DNA of 64,000 bases, from positions 2,743,181 through 2,807,180 of the forward strand of contig VXAY01006780.1 of NCBI GenBank assembly GCA_013399855.1, in the 5' to 3' direction. Both the position numbers and the translations under genes were made by a program. The notes under the pieces were generated by a model that saw nothing but the letters and a program-made list of their open reading frames with translations, made no database searches and was not told the origin of the DNA. Of this stretch, positions 25,726 to 53,340 are shown piece after piece (positions within the stretch are counted from its first letter, which is position 1; each line of letters begins with the position of its first letter). The stretch is from Oxyruncus cristatus (lineage: Eukaryota > Chordata > Aves > Passeriformes > Cotingidae).

Positions 25726-26714
25726 TCCATTGTGTCATCTCATTGAGGAAAATGCTGGCTTTCCAAAGGATAGGATTCGCATCTGAAATTTTCAACTCCC
25801 AGAGCAGGTCTGGCCACCCAGTAGCGTCAAATCCCTGGTGTGCATCTCCAGGGGCTCTTCCTTCCTTGGACAGTGCTAATGTTCATGTTTTGGTTAATGT
25901 CACAGCTGGAGAGTTTCACTATTGCTCTGAGAATCATTAACCACCTTGTTGTGATTTTTAGCTCTCGTTCCCAGGAGGCCATGCTGTATTGAACAGCTGC
26001 TCCTGGCTCCTGCACCCCTCAGGAGGGCCATATTCCAATTTTTGGTTGGGCCGTGACTGCATTTTGTTTCTGCTGAGGGCTTTCTGCTAGACCAAAAAAG
26101 GGAAGGAGAATGGAGCAAATGCCAACCCCTTTCACTCCATTTCCTTGGCGGGGGCGGGGGGGCTTCATTCTCCTCCATACAACTAAGGAGAGAGTCTGGC
26201 CAAAATTTAACACCACTCCTGCCTTTGTTGCATAAGTGACTTTCCAATATCCTCAAGCTCTGCAGGGCAGTCAGCCATAGCCCAGAGACACTCCCAGAAC
26301 TGGTGCGCTCCAGCAGCTCGTAACCATGGAAAACACCTTTTTGTGCGGCTTTTATGGAACTCTGGTGAATCTGCACTTGCTATTTGAAGGCTAATATTTA
26401 GTTAAGGAAAAAATAAACACTGGGGGAAATGGAGGGTTGGTTCTGATTGACACACTGAATGGAGTCCAGTGGGTCCTTCTGGCAAACCCTCATTGCAGAC
26501 GCTTGAAACTTCAGTTTGCTTTACTCTTCACGTGGCCAATACTTCCACTGGCTTTGGTGTATATGTAATATTTTTTCTTAGAAAATGTTTCCTATAATCT
26601 ACTTTTCTGTAAAATTTGTCCCTAAATTAAATTATATGCTTCTTTACAACTCAAGTCACTGTTATTCAAGCCCCTTACCAAAAGGAAGATGCGTGCCTGA
26701 ATATGCACAGAACT

Positions 26715-27060
26715 ATATGTTTAGACATCAGCGTAGCTAATTAACAAACAGTAATTATTTTCCTAATCTTTTGTTTAAATACCATTAACTGGCTGCTCTT
26801 GAGAAAACCTCGATTCCCAATTAACGTGGCAGCTGTCTGCTGAACGCTGAGTCCAGTGGCCAGCCCCAGCCGACACCGATGGGTGCTCTGCTCACTTCAG
26901 TGGAGAAATGCCCGCTTTTCTTCCAGCTGAGAATCAGGCCAGACACACACTGAGCTTGTTTACACAATGACATTATCATAAACGTTAAGTATTGAGATTA
27001 CTGCTTTTAAAATGATGTTGGGAATTTTTTTCTTTTCGACACCAGACACTGCCAGTAAAC
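26715..27060. promoter_or_regulatory. Enhancer-like non-coding block in intron 9
   Basis: Contains gctaattaacaaacagtaat, tttgtttaaatacc (forkhead-like tgtttaaa), accattaactgg and ccaattaacgtggcagctg (an E-box cagctg next to a homeobox core), with no repeat or coding pattern. Candidate regulatory element only. Confidence 0.3.
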
Positions 27061-28241
27061 TGAGTCACAACTGTAATGACAAGTACGCACTGACCTAGTT
27101 TTGTTTTTCCCGGTTCTGAAGACAAGGAAATAATAAGGCATTGCTGACTTTATTCAGTGCTAACTATGACTAAACATTAACCTTTTAGATTCCACTGCTG
27201 AATCTTATTGATAGGACTCGAAAGACGGTATCTCCCATCAGAAAGCATCAAAACTTCCTGATAGCACAAGTGTTGGTCTAAGGTCAGAAAGAGGAGCAGA
27301 GGGGAGGGAATGAATCAACTTCTTTGCTCAACAAAAATCTGCTGATCAGTTCAAGAAGATCTGATTCTAGAAGATCGTGTTCACAATCTTACCAGACTGT
27401 CTCATACTAAAACCCATTTTAATTTCCAAGCAAGCCAGAGCATCTTGCTGAGTTTGCAGTTGTGCACTATCGTGTAGCAGAAGGCAATGCAAACCCCTGA
27501 GAACTCCCAGATTTTAAAAATGCCCCCTGGAACCTGTGCAAATCTCCTGAACAGTATATAAAGCTTTAAAAATGTAGGCTTCACTTGGTCTGAATAGTGC
27601 GTACCTCTTTGCACATCAAGCAGTGGTTGCATATAGCATTTAAATAATAAGCTTGAAAAGCACACAAAGGGATTTGCTCTTTCGATTAGATTGATTTTTG
27701 TTTGTGGATGTTATTTGGACTCCCTTCACTGTGGAACAAGTCCCCTACAGTTGCCATTAAAGCACTGAAAGCTTCCCTTTTGTTTTTAAATGTCAGTTTG
27801 AGCATAGCTTCATTAAATCATTTCACAATTAACTCCCTGAACATCCAGACTTTTTTTAAAGCATCAGACACAGCTGAACTGCATTTGTTTCCCAGAAGAG
27901 TGAGTCCAAAGTGGTATCCCCATGTGTGTATCCAGGAATTCATATATTTGACTTGTGGCTTCACAAAATGCATATGGGAGCTGTGTGGGTGGTGGAGAGA
28001 GGATTAAAGCTTTCTCCCTAGCCCTAAAACATACCATAACTTCTTGCCCAAAATGCAAGGCATAAGGGAAAGACGTCTGGGTTGATCTAGGAAGACTTAT
28101 TCCCAAAAGAACTATAACTGAAGTAAACTGGAAAGAGTTGTTAGTTTAGCCTAGTTATGTCTAAGCAGTGATGTTTTTGATAAGACTGCCTAACTTCCAT
28201 GTAGGATCTATCCTCTAAAGCCTGGCTTGAGACACCAATTT

Positions 28242-28370
28242 ATCACAGAATCATAGAATGGTTTGGGTTGGAAGGGACCTTAAAGATTCCTGCCATGGGC
28301 AGGAACACCTTCCACTAGACCAAGTGGCTTACAGCCTCATCCAGTCTGGTTTTGAACCATTCCATGTATG
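28242..28370 (-). mobile_element. CR1 LINE 3' end fragment
   Basis: Clear terminal block: atcacagaatcatagaatgg, gggttggaagggaccttaaa, then ccatgggcaggaacacc and ttccactagaccaagtgg. A short internal deletion removes the stretch normally between the aagat and ctgccatggg blocks. It lies about 290 bp from the donor of NFIA exon 9. Confidence 0.9.
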
Positions 28371-28663
28371 GGATATGAACTTGCCTCCTTATGACGACAA
28401 ACAAGATTCCAGAGGTCCGAGGTCAGTGTCACAGATTAGCTACTGGCCTTGATTTCTCTCACAAGTGGTTACGTGAAATGCCCACAAAGTCAGATATAAA
28501 ACTGCAACCTTAAGCTAACGCTTTTCTTGTTAACGCAGAAGCAGCTCAGAATTTTGTCCATCACAGGGAGAGCAGAAAGTTCTCCCGCTTCCCAAGAGCT
28601 AGTCCAGTCCTCATCTCTGAGCAGCGACCGTTAGCCCTGGGTTCCCGCTGCGTCTATACTTAC

Positions 28664-28829
28664 TTGGAGAAGTGGGAGAGGTGGCCCCTCCTTCTGTTGA
28701 TGTAGTTGGAGGTTTTGTGTCTGGCACTGGCAGAGGCACAGGCCTAGCCATTGGTGGCGGAGGTGGTGGTGGCAACATTGGGGTAGGAAGGAATGGATTG
28801 TGCACCTTGCCTTGGCTGCTACCATTGGG
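28664..28829 (-). CDS. NFIA: NFIA exon 9 (polyproline / PVP transactivation segment)
   Basis: This 166-nt exon begins at a complete codon, [19 protein letters not shown]. It continues with a run of seven prolines, then [20 protein letters not shown] and GGATSPTSP, and ends with the first base of a Thr codon. The minus-strand acceptor is tgtttttcggcag and the donor is CTCCAA|gtaagt. The proline-rich region is the classic CTF/NFI activation domain. Human NFIA has GGAAS where this has GGATS as I remember it, a mild change. The proline run is coded mainly by CCA/CCT/CCG codons (read as tggtggcgg repeats on the plus strand), a place where length variation would be unsurprising. An open frame runs past the donor for 17 codons, but the strong donor argues against its use. 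Confidence 0.96.
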
Positions 28830-44423
<15,594 letters not shown>

Positions 44424-47400
44424 TTAAAGGACAAACGAAGCAAACACAACAGCAAGCTGAAAGCTCACTTTTATTTGTGGTCTTTTTGAAGGCAGAAGCA
44501 GCCATGGTTTGCTCTGAGCCATGAGTACTAAAAGGCAGCCATATTTTTCTTATAAATCTGAAATATGGATAGGATGCAGCTTATTATTGCTACTGAAACC
44601 TACTCTGCTTTATTTTTAGAAATCTGTAATAGCTGGAGCATTTGGATTTTTACAGGCTTTTTATGAGTTCTGTCTTTCACTCGTTGGTTTAGTAGATTAT
44701 TGCAAATGGATCTTTTAAATGTGCTGCACGACTCAAGGCACAACTAGAGAATGAAGTTTTCTGAGTTCCTTACTCTCTTGACTTCAAAGGTATTTGAAAG
44801 TAATATATTTATGTGGTTCTCTTTTGCTTTCATTTTTTTTTTTAAAGGGTGAATGGTATTTTTGTCTTGATATTAGAAGCCGCACTGTAATTATTTCAGA
44901 GTTGTTACAATGCCCTTGAACTATATCAAAGGCTTCCAATGAAAATCGGAGTTGCCACTTGGTGAAACCTTTGCCATGGACGGGCAGAAATGGTGTGATG
45001 CTAATCTTACTAGTTTGGTATTAGAACAACTCCTGTTGCAAGCCATTGGCACTAAAGAAATTATTTGAATTAATATATTTCAACAGGCTCTTAAAATCCA
45101 AGATTTTTCTTTGTATGGTTGATGCTTGGATAAAAGAATATCACAGTATATGGATGAAAAGTATGTATGTGTCAGTACTAGTCTCTATATTTTTATAGTT
45201 CTAGACGCATCTGGGTATTCTGATTACCTGCACATATTCTGAAAACTCCTAATTTCCATTATATACATTTCATCAGGCATTTTGCACATCCCTAGGTATA
45301 TAACAAAGGTGCAGAATGGTTGAGATTTCAGGTGCAAAAGCAAAAAAATCAGATAACGTGGAAGTTGAACTTCCACTAGCGAAGTCATTCAACTTTATTT
45401 CCAAGTCTGTATTTTATAGAATTTAATTGTTAAAAAGTAAAGAGAGAGGCCTGGACAATATTATCTCTGGGCAATATTATTAACTTTATATTTAATACCA
45501 CTAGTTTTATAGTCCCTGGGATGTTGATTGCAATAAGCAGGAGCCTTCTTGTACTTTATATGCTGCACTGCTGGGTCTTAATGGTTTCAGTGAGGCTTTG
45601 CAGTTTATATTTCTGGAAGTTAAATAAAGTAAGGGAACGGGTCGAGTTCCAGTGTTGTACTTGAAGCTTTTTCCCTCAAAACTGTTTGCTACAAGGTTTG
45701 CTGTCGTGGTGGCTTTTTTCCTCACAGCAGGAAAAGTTACAGACTTAACCTTTTAAAAATCAAAGTTTAGAACTGACTATTGTGCAAGAAAAATATTGGG
45801 TTGGATTTGTTTGGTTTTTTTTTTTCTTCATATTGGTCTTAAGGACTTTGGAGTAGGGACAAAAGAAAAGATTGGTTCAGTCTAGGGGGAAGAGAGAAAA
45901 GGAGACTGAACTAAGGTGTCTTGATGAAATATTCCAATGCAGCCCGATGAATTTCTGCTCCAATGGCATGTTTGGATGTAACTTAGTTATTGAATGTCCA
46001 TACTCAGGACAAGGACGGAATTAACAGTGCTGTTGACCCAGATTTCCTCATGATGGAAGAACTAGGGATGGAAACACCAAACGAGTGTCAAACTCAGCCC
46101 CAAGCGCAAAACAGCGTGGACGGTCCAAGTATTTATGTATAGGGAAGGTCACAGTAAAATATGCCAGCATGTGAGTGCTCCAACTGCAAGGTTGGGCAGC
46201 AGGGGTCCAGGTAGGACATGAATTACCTGGGCCCTGGGCAAGCATAGAAGGAGTGGGAGGAGTGAGATCTCCAAGTCTGTGCACTGTATGGTTCAGCTGG
46301 CTCATGAACTCCCTGCTTTCCCCATATCCTCTGGCTGCAAACCCTCTTCAGGATTATGGGAAAGATAATAAAGCTTCTAAAAAAGTGAAATAGCTTTTCT
46401 TTTGCCCCTGTGTTAAAAAGCCTACATGACTCACCTAAATCATGGTAGGGAGAAGGGGCAGACAGGCAGTGGAACATGGTTTAAAGCTGCAGCAAGTTCA
46501 TGTGATTGTGTCCAAACACTGGAACTTCAGGAGCTGCAATGAAGCTGATGAATGACCTTGAGTGTGACAATGCTGAGCAGTGTCATCTTCATATGGGGAT
46601 GGGTTTTATAAGGTTGAGGCAGGTGTTTTCATATGAAAATACAGATTTTAATGTAACATTATGTTGTAAAATTGAGTAGAAAGACAAATTGAAGCACTGG
46701 TAATTGTTACTACTTTTGTTCTATTTGTTTGTTATCATTCTGATTGCTATTATTATCACAAGTTTGGTATATTTATTTATTTATTTCAGGATATTTTGAA
46801 ATGTATTGGTTTGGAACAGTCCAACTATACCATGTTTTCGTTTTGTTTGGGGTTTGTAATGACACATTTTATTTTGAGTGATCACATCCATCAGATCTCA
46901 AGAAAAAAATGGCTGCTTCCTAGTTCAGAAGAATATGCAAACAGGAGCTTAATTACATCACTTAATATTGACCAAGAGAAAGAAGAAGATGAGCTTGCCA
47001 GCTCATTTCCAAAGCATGTTTTGTCCTTTAAGAGGGGAGGGGATGACAGAAAGTTAGGCAGTGCAAAGCAATTAGCATCATTCACATTTTATGTTGCGCT
47101 AGCATGGTGCTCTAGCAGCAAAATTCAAACATTCTTTGAATGGGTTAATAAAAGAAGAAATACAGTCAGCATGCAAGAAAAAGGTTTCCAAGAACAAGCC
47201 AAAATATGTCCCATTCTTCTAAATTTATCACAGCCATGTCACATTATCCTTGAGACTGCCAGGAATGTCAATTTTTTTGCAATTTAAAAAAAATATCTCA
47301 TTTAGCACCATATGTTTGGTTAATGTGCCTGATATATCCTGCGTATTCTTTAGTCCATCCATTTCTAATACTCATTTTCTTCTTTTTTTTCTCCCCTTGC

Positions 47401-47734
47401 TAAGCCATATGTTACAATGCTGGTCATTCTATCGAAGTTCCTTTCAGGAGCTGAGAGAGAGGGAACTCTGGTTTAATCACCCAGAAAAGCTTCAAATACT
47501 ACAAGTCTCACTTAGGTGAGCGGTCTCAGCACTTGAGTTAGTTGTAGGTGCCTGGTGCCTATGAAAATTAGGCCACCTGTGAGATGTCATGGTGTATATT
47601 AGCAGCTATGAGGCAGGAACTAAGGTAAAGGACTAAATATGGAATTAGGTGTTTAATTTTTGGCACCCATGGTTGAGACTCTTGGCTAGTTTTAAAGGTC
47701 TTCTGTTTCACATCTAATGAGTTTTAACACATTT

Positions 47735-47910
47735 AGTGGTCCCCAGCCTGCGGCGTCCCCTCCTGTGTTGCTCAGGGATGCAGGAAATTAAAAAGTTAAA
47801 GCTGAAGGTACCCCGGGCAGAGCCGGGGATGCATCCCAGGAGGATGCTGTTGCCTTGCACAGCTTTCCTCAGCATTGTTCCCGAGAGCCAATGGATATTG
47901 GGGACCACTG
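47735..47910. mobile_element. Possible small non-autonomous hAT-like element
   Basis: The two ends form an imperfect inverted repeat: left agtggtccccagcctgcgg, right attggggaccactg. The left end followed by cggcgtcccctcctg and a ctcagggatgcag block resembles hAT termini of the cagtggtycccaaactg...ggcg family. About 176 bp with no coding capacity. No clear 8-bp target duplication is seen, so this stays tentative. Confidence 0.45.
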
Positions 47911-50900
47911 CTCTGAACACCAGATTTCAGCACTTCACAGGACCCCAAGGAAGGGGTAGTGCCAACTCTAAGGGCACCTCTGAGTCCCTGCTCTCCGCTC
48001 TCTGCTCTCTGGTGCAGGGCAGCAACAAATTACAACATCCCCCAGCACGTCTCAGCTGCGCTGGCCGGTGAATAGGGAATGGAGCCAAGGATCCTCCCCA
48101 TTCCCTGCCTCTTTCTATCCATCTGCTCTGAGCAAGGAATAAACAAGAACAGCCAGAACACAACGGCTGGGTAACCCAGGTGGGCTTTAAGTGTGTTCCT
48201 TACTATTCTGTGGATAGTACTGTTGTCCAAATCACAGTCACACCTGGCACTTTTAGGCAACACAGATTTCAGAATCCAGGTCTGAGTCTCCCCTGAATGT
48301 TATTTAGAGTGCGAGAGAAGAAAATCAGACTTAGTCTATTTTCATCTTATGGCAGCTTTTAACTAGAGAAAAAATGGAAAAGTTAATTGCTAAATAAAAA
48401 AAGAAAATAAAGGGATCTGTGGAATAAAGCGCAGATGGAAGCCTGAGTGGGTGTGTTACTTTAACTTACTGTACTTGTGTTCATGTGATTCTGTATGTAT
48501 GCCAAACATATATGGTCTTAGCCTGCTCCCATTAACTTGAATCTGCTTTTTTCACTGGACAGAGGGAACCAGATCAAAGACCATGATGGTGCTAAATGGA
48601 ACAATATGTGTACTTTATAATTTTTTTTTCCAAAAGGAAATATTAATTTGACGTTGGTTTTTCAGTTGAAAAAAATTTTAATTGCAGTACACAATAAGCA
48701 GAAAATTCAGACAACAATAATCTTGAAACTGTTAGCAGCATTATATTTTTATCAAGGAATTTGTGTGCCTTTTCAACATTAGAGCTTTCTGAATTTTCAT
48801 TAATTTGGCATTTCCCTAAACACACAAGTTATTTTGTTCATTCCACATCATGCATCACACCCTTCCGCTCAATGCATAATGCAAGCGTAAATGGGATCCT
48901 TGTCCTTGGGAGACTCTGGTTACTGGAGCCATTGCACGGATGTTGAAGTCCCGCAGTAAGACTTTCCAAAACTCTGCACTTCGCAAACCTCCAGCCCAAG
49001 TTTAATCAGTGAGTGCACAGGAATACTTCATGTTCCTCATCTTCTAAGGGGCACTGGAGCATTGTGGTGGGTTTAATTCCTCTACCTCCTTACGTTTGCC
49101 AGTACTAGAAACGCACCACATAAGAGTCTTCCTTGAGTACAGCTAAAGATCTTCAAATGTTCATGTATGAGGTTGATATATATTTAAATGGACCAGAAAA
49201 TGATGCGTGAGAATTGAATACACAAATCCTTCCCAGAACAAATAAATATCTGTGAACCTCTTTTCCATGTACCTATGTGCCTTACTAACAGAGGGACTGA
49301 GATTAGGATTAACTTTGATGGAGTGAATGGAGTCATAGCAAGAGGAGAACAATCCCCCTTCTATCCACATCTATAGCTGTATCTATACCTGTATATCCAT
49401 CCAATTTCACTTCATTAACAAGTAACATTATTCTGCCTGCACAGATCTTAAACAAAAACTCCATCTCTCGTTAGCCACATTGGTAGACCAGCTCATATTC
49501 ACCTTCAAAGACAAATTTTGGATATTTACCCCAATATTCCTACTATGCTCTTGAAGGAGATTTTGTAACAAAAGCTATGAATGAAATATGGTCTGGATCT
49601 TCCTTCTGAAGGCACACTAGGAAAAGGAATCACGGAAGCTCAGATATCACCAGGTGGACCATGAACTCAACAACATGCAGAACAAACAGATGATGCAGAA
49701 AAACAAGTTGGCTGTTGAAGAAAAAACCTGATACATGGCAAGAATTTTTCAAGGAATTTTCATCCTTCTGCGCAAATTATTCCAGCAATTTCACTGAAAT
49801 CAGTATCAACAGAAATGCTGATCAGCTGCTATATTTTTTTTTCCCTGGGAAATCCTTAATTTTAAGCTTCTTGAAATGTTGATGGCTACACTCCTGCCAG
49901 TCATAGTAAGTCTGTTCTGCTTAGTGCTGAGCAAACTTTGTCATCAGCCGAGATACAATCACACTAACTGCCATCCATCAGTTTACTGTATTAATTGCTC
50001 CAGTATACACAAAATACAACACAGATGGAAATTCACTCATCCTAATGAAGTGCTCTTTAGTTTCTACGTTCTGAATGGATACTGGCTCCCCTGGTTGCAT
50101 TCGGAGTTGCCGTGATCACTGATTAACTACCTGCCAGCGAGCACCTCGCTTCACAAGGCTAAATCCAGCTTAATAAACAGTGATTTTACAGAAGAAAAAT
50201 GAAAGCTCCCCCTCTATCCACTTATCAAACTACTGCATATGCATCACCAACACACACAACCAGTTTCCTCAGAACTCGACATCTGACAGATCATCAGGAA
50301 AACAGAGCTAATCTATCCGTACCCATCAACATCGTATCATAGGTGACTGCCAGATACTTAAGAAACCATCCAAAAGAAATGTCACAACTCTTTTTCAAGA
50401 CACTACAAAAGAAATGTTCCAAATAAAATAAAGCAAATGCACGTACAAGTAAATGAGCCAAAGAACTTAATAAAAAGAGATTGATTAAAATGAGGACCAG
50501 AATGTTCAAAAAGGACTGAGAGAGAGAGAGGTGCCAAAGGCGCATTAAATGGATTCAATGGCTCGAGGTTTTAAATGCTTTTGGACTCCTCAGCAATTTT
50601 TAGCCAAAAATGATAATTCAAGTTAGAATCAAAATTCTGATGTCACTTAGGGAAAAAGGAGGTTGAAATTTCTCCTTTGTAAGTGAGCATTAATCCATTT
50701 ACAAAGGAGGAATATCAATTTATACTGATGGAAAACTTTGCCTACAGAATTTTAAAGCCAAGCACTACAATATTCCCCATTATTTTAAAATTCTACCCCA
50801 TTAAAGGCTGCCTTAAATTGTTTGGTATAATGTTCCCATAGAGTGTATTACCTTATCTGTTTGTATCTGTGTTTACAGCATCATCTGGATATGTTTTAGA

Positions 50901-50999
50901 TCACTTAAGTTAGGCTTCATTCCCCCTCTGTCACCCAAGCAGTTCTTTCAATAACTAATAAACTAGTACTAAACATCCTACCAATTTCTTCAAAATATA

Positions 51000-51230
51000 A
51001 TTTAATGAGTTTTACATTTAAAAACTTTAATGAGAAGTGTAATAAACGGCAGGATAACAGTTCAACTTTTCCCTTTGATTGCCGTTAGCTTCGGCATCAT
51101 TTTGCATTGTATAAATATATATTGCAAGAAGAATAAAAAAAAAAATGTCTAATGACGTCTTTAGACATCTCGTCTAAAATTCATGACTACATTTGTTTCA
51201 TTTCAAATGCTACTTGAGAGGTTTTCAGCA
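51000..51230. promoter_or_regulatory. Enhancer-like non-coding block in intron 6
   Basis: Repeat-free AT-rich stretch with aatttaatgag, actttaatgag, ctttgattgccgttag, catcattttgcattgt (octamer-like) and two mirrored tctaatgacgtc / agacatctcgtc blocks. It resembles conserved non-coding DNA; unproven. Confidence 0.3.
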
Positions 51231-52173
51231 TACTTGGCAGATTAGATATAGCAGCAGGGACAAACTGCAGCCATCCATAGGAGAATATACCTTTATGTGG
51301 GTGCTTTGGGGATGGAACATCTATAGCTGCAAGGCAAAAAATGCCATCATAAATTTGGATGGCATTTACAAAGCCCTCTAAAAAGTCTTTGCATATGATT
51401 ATAGCTGAGGTATGATATTTTTGCAAGTAAAGGACCCAGAATAGATTTATGTTTCAACTATATCTTCCTGGGATGCATATGGATGCTAAATTGCAAGTGA
51501 TACTAAAGGGAATTTTAGTAACTGAAGAGGATGGAGTAGAATTTTTTGGGTTTATTTATTTATTTAATTTCCTCAGAAATCATTTGCTCATTATTTGCAT
51601 GTCATCAAACGATCATTGGCCACTCAGGCTATAAATAACAATGGTGGCTGCGAAACGCCCCAGGCATGAGATGGAGATGGGTAAATATGCAGATTTTTTC
51701 GACTTGTGACCTCAGTTACTGCACGGTAATGTTTTCAAATGACTTTTATGATGACAAGACTAAGTTTGGTGCTAATATTGGTTTTGAAGATTTAATCGGT
51801 GTGCACTGCCATTGAACATGTGCTTTAATTAATAAAAGAGCTGTGGTCAGGATTAAAAGTAGCTCAGATAATTTACCACGGACTGTAAAGTCACCTGATT
51901 TCTGCACAATTTGAGGTGAAAAGTTTATAGGTTGTTCCAAAGAAAGAAAATATTGCAAACTGAATTCACGTGCATTGTACCAACAGATTTATAATTTGAC
52001 AGCTCAGGAGTGTACTCATGGAACATGCTTTGTTTTGGTGGTTCTTAATGGTTTTACCATCTGAGTTTGACAGTCACAGGACTGAAAAGTTGTATTATTT
52101 CTCCATAACACCAAAAATAATTTGTAGGTGATACGCAACTGTTGTGCTCTTTACTGGGAAGTGTCTGTTTCCA

Positions 52174-52645
52174 GGTGAACACTGGTGAGTGCCCACTGGA
52201 ATGCCACTGCGGACCTACCACCAGCAGTTCCCAGACAGCAGAACTTAAACTGCTTTCCAACAGGTCAGTTCTCAGACAGGTGAAGAAATCAGGCTCACTT
52301 TTCTGCTTTCCCAGTGCTTTAGGATTCTGGGAGGGAAGACAGAGCAGAGCAGTTTGGCTTTGGCATCATTTCCAGAGGAGCCGTGGATGGCCGTGGTGCT
52401 CATGTGAGCTGCCCAACACCTCTCTCACCCATGGAACAAGTGAAAACACACCTGACAGAGAGGTAGAGGGTTCCCAGGGAAAACCTCCCTGCAAGTTCCA
52501 TGAAAACAGGCACAGGAAGGGCAGAGGTGACATGTAAGTGCTCCCTCCAGCGCTGTCACTCTGGCAAAGTGCTCAGCAAGAGCTCTGTCCTTACTAGACA
52601 CTGGAGAATCCACATGAGAGGGACACCTTGTACATCCCCCCCAAC
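52174..52645 (+). pseudogene. Decayed C2H2 zinc-finger pseudogene
   Basis: Several scrambled zinc-finger units are visible on the plus strand. At 52177-52215 the frame reads NTGECPLECHCG, like the TGERPxxCxxCG linker-and-knuckle. Around 52440 the frame reads VKTHLTER just before a stop, like the RTHTGERP linker. At about 52529-52630 the frame reads CHSGKVLSKSSVLTRHW then RIHMRG, which follows the GKxFxxSSxLTRHxRIHTGE pattern closely, including both zinc-binding His. The first Cys pair is spaced wrongly and two residues are inserted after the second Cys. The units lie in different frames with stops between them, so this is a dead copy. It sits on the strand opposite NFIA within intron 6. No introns are apparent, which would fit a processed copy of a KRAB-less C2H2 gene, but the parent is unknown. 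Confidence 0.7.
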
Positions 52646-53198
52646 CAACACAAAATATCTGTGCACCAAGAACAAGAGCATTGTCATTGTTTCAATAAGC
52701 ACACCCACCATGTAGTGCTCCGCGGTGTTCGGGGTTTCTTAGATATCCTGATTTTATAAAAGAAAGTAAAAGAAGAAAAAAGAAACAAGGTGAGAGAGAA
52801 CACTATCATATTTTGTAGCAAGCAGGATACTGTGTGAAATCTTGGCCCAGTGAAGTGATAAAGGGGATGCTTTCAGTTTGCTTAAGGGAAAACTTACAAG
52901 CAAATAGTAAAATTACCAGAATACCACATTGCAGAAAATGGGTGCATTTATGTTCAATTAAGCTGTAAAAAGGAAAATGGCACTTTAGCTTGCAAAAATG
53001 AGGGGACAGAGGGAGCTATCAGAAGCAACTTCACAAGATTTGTATGCATGAGGATGCTGCTTCACTGGACCAAGAAAGCTACAGTATGGGACAGGATTTT
53101 TCTTTTATCAGACACTTTGCTAGATAGCTTTGTCGAACCTCAGAAACTGCCGCTCTGGCATTATGAAATAATCCTACATAACTTGATCTCATGAGCTT

Positions 53199-53340
53199 AG
53201 GAACACAGAAAAATAGCCATGCCAAATCAGATTACAGGGATCCACCTAGTCCAGAATCCTCTCCCTGACAGTGGGAACTAATGGATGCCTAGAAAAGAGT
53301 AAAAGACCAGGGAAAGCATACAGTGATAATTCTCCAAAAC
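53199..53340 (+). repeat. Old amniote interspersed repeat fragment
   Basis: The run aggaacacagaaaaatagcc, atgccaaatcagattac, gatccacctagtccagaatc and ctgacagtgggaacta fits the widespread 'taggaac..aagaa.ggccat...gatcca.ctag.ccag.atcct...gacagtgg' repeat of turtles, crocodilians and birds, thought to belong to a CR1-type 3' region. Identification is from memory of the motif; the borders are approximate. Confidence 0.55.

Larger units (their letters stand above)
20711..28663 (-). other. NFIA: NFIA intron 9 (7.95 kb)
   Basis: This intron runs from the strong donor gtaagt at 28663 to the pyrimidine-rich acceptor at 20711. It contains one long and one short minus-strand CR1 fragment (24.5-25.25 and 28.24-28.37 kb), two poly-C runs, and a homeobox-site-rich block at about 26.7-27.05 kb. 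In the rest (20.7-24.5, 25.3-26.7 and 27.1-28.2 kb) I see only unremarkable intronic sequence. Confidence 0.85.
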
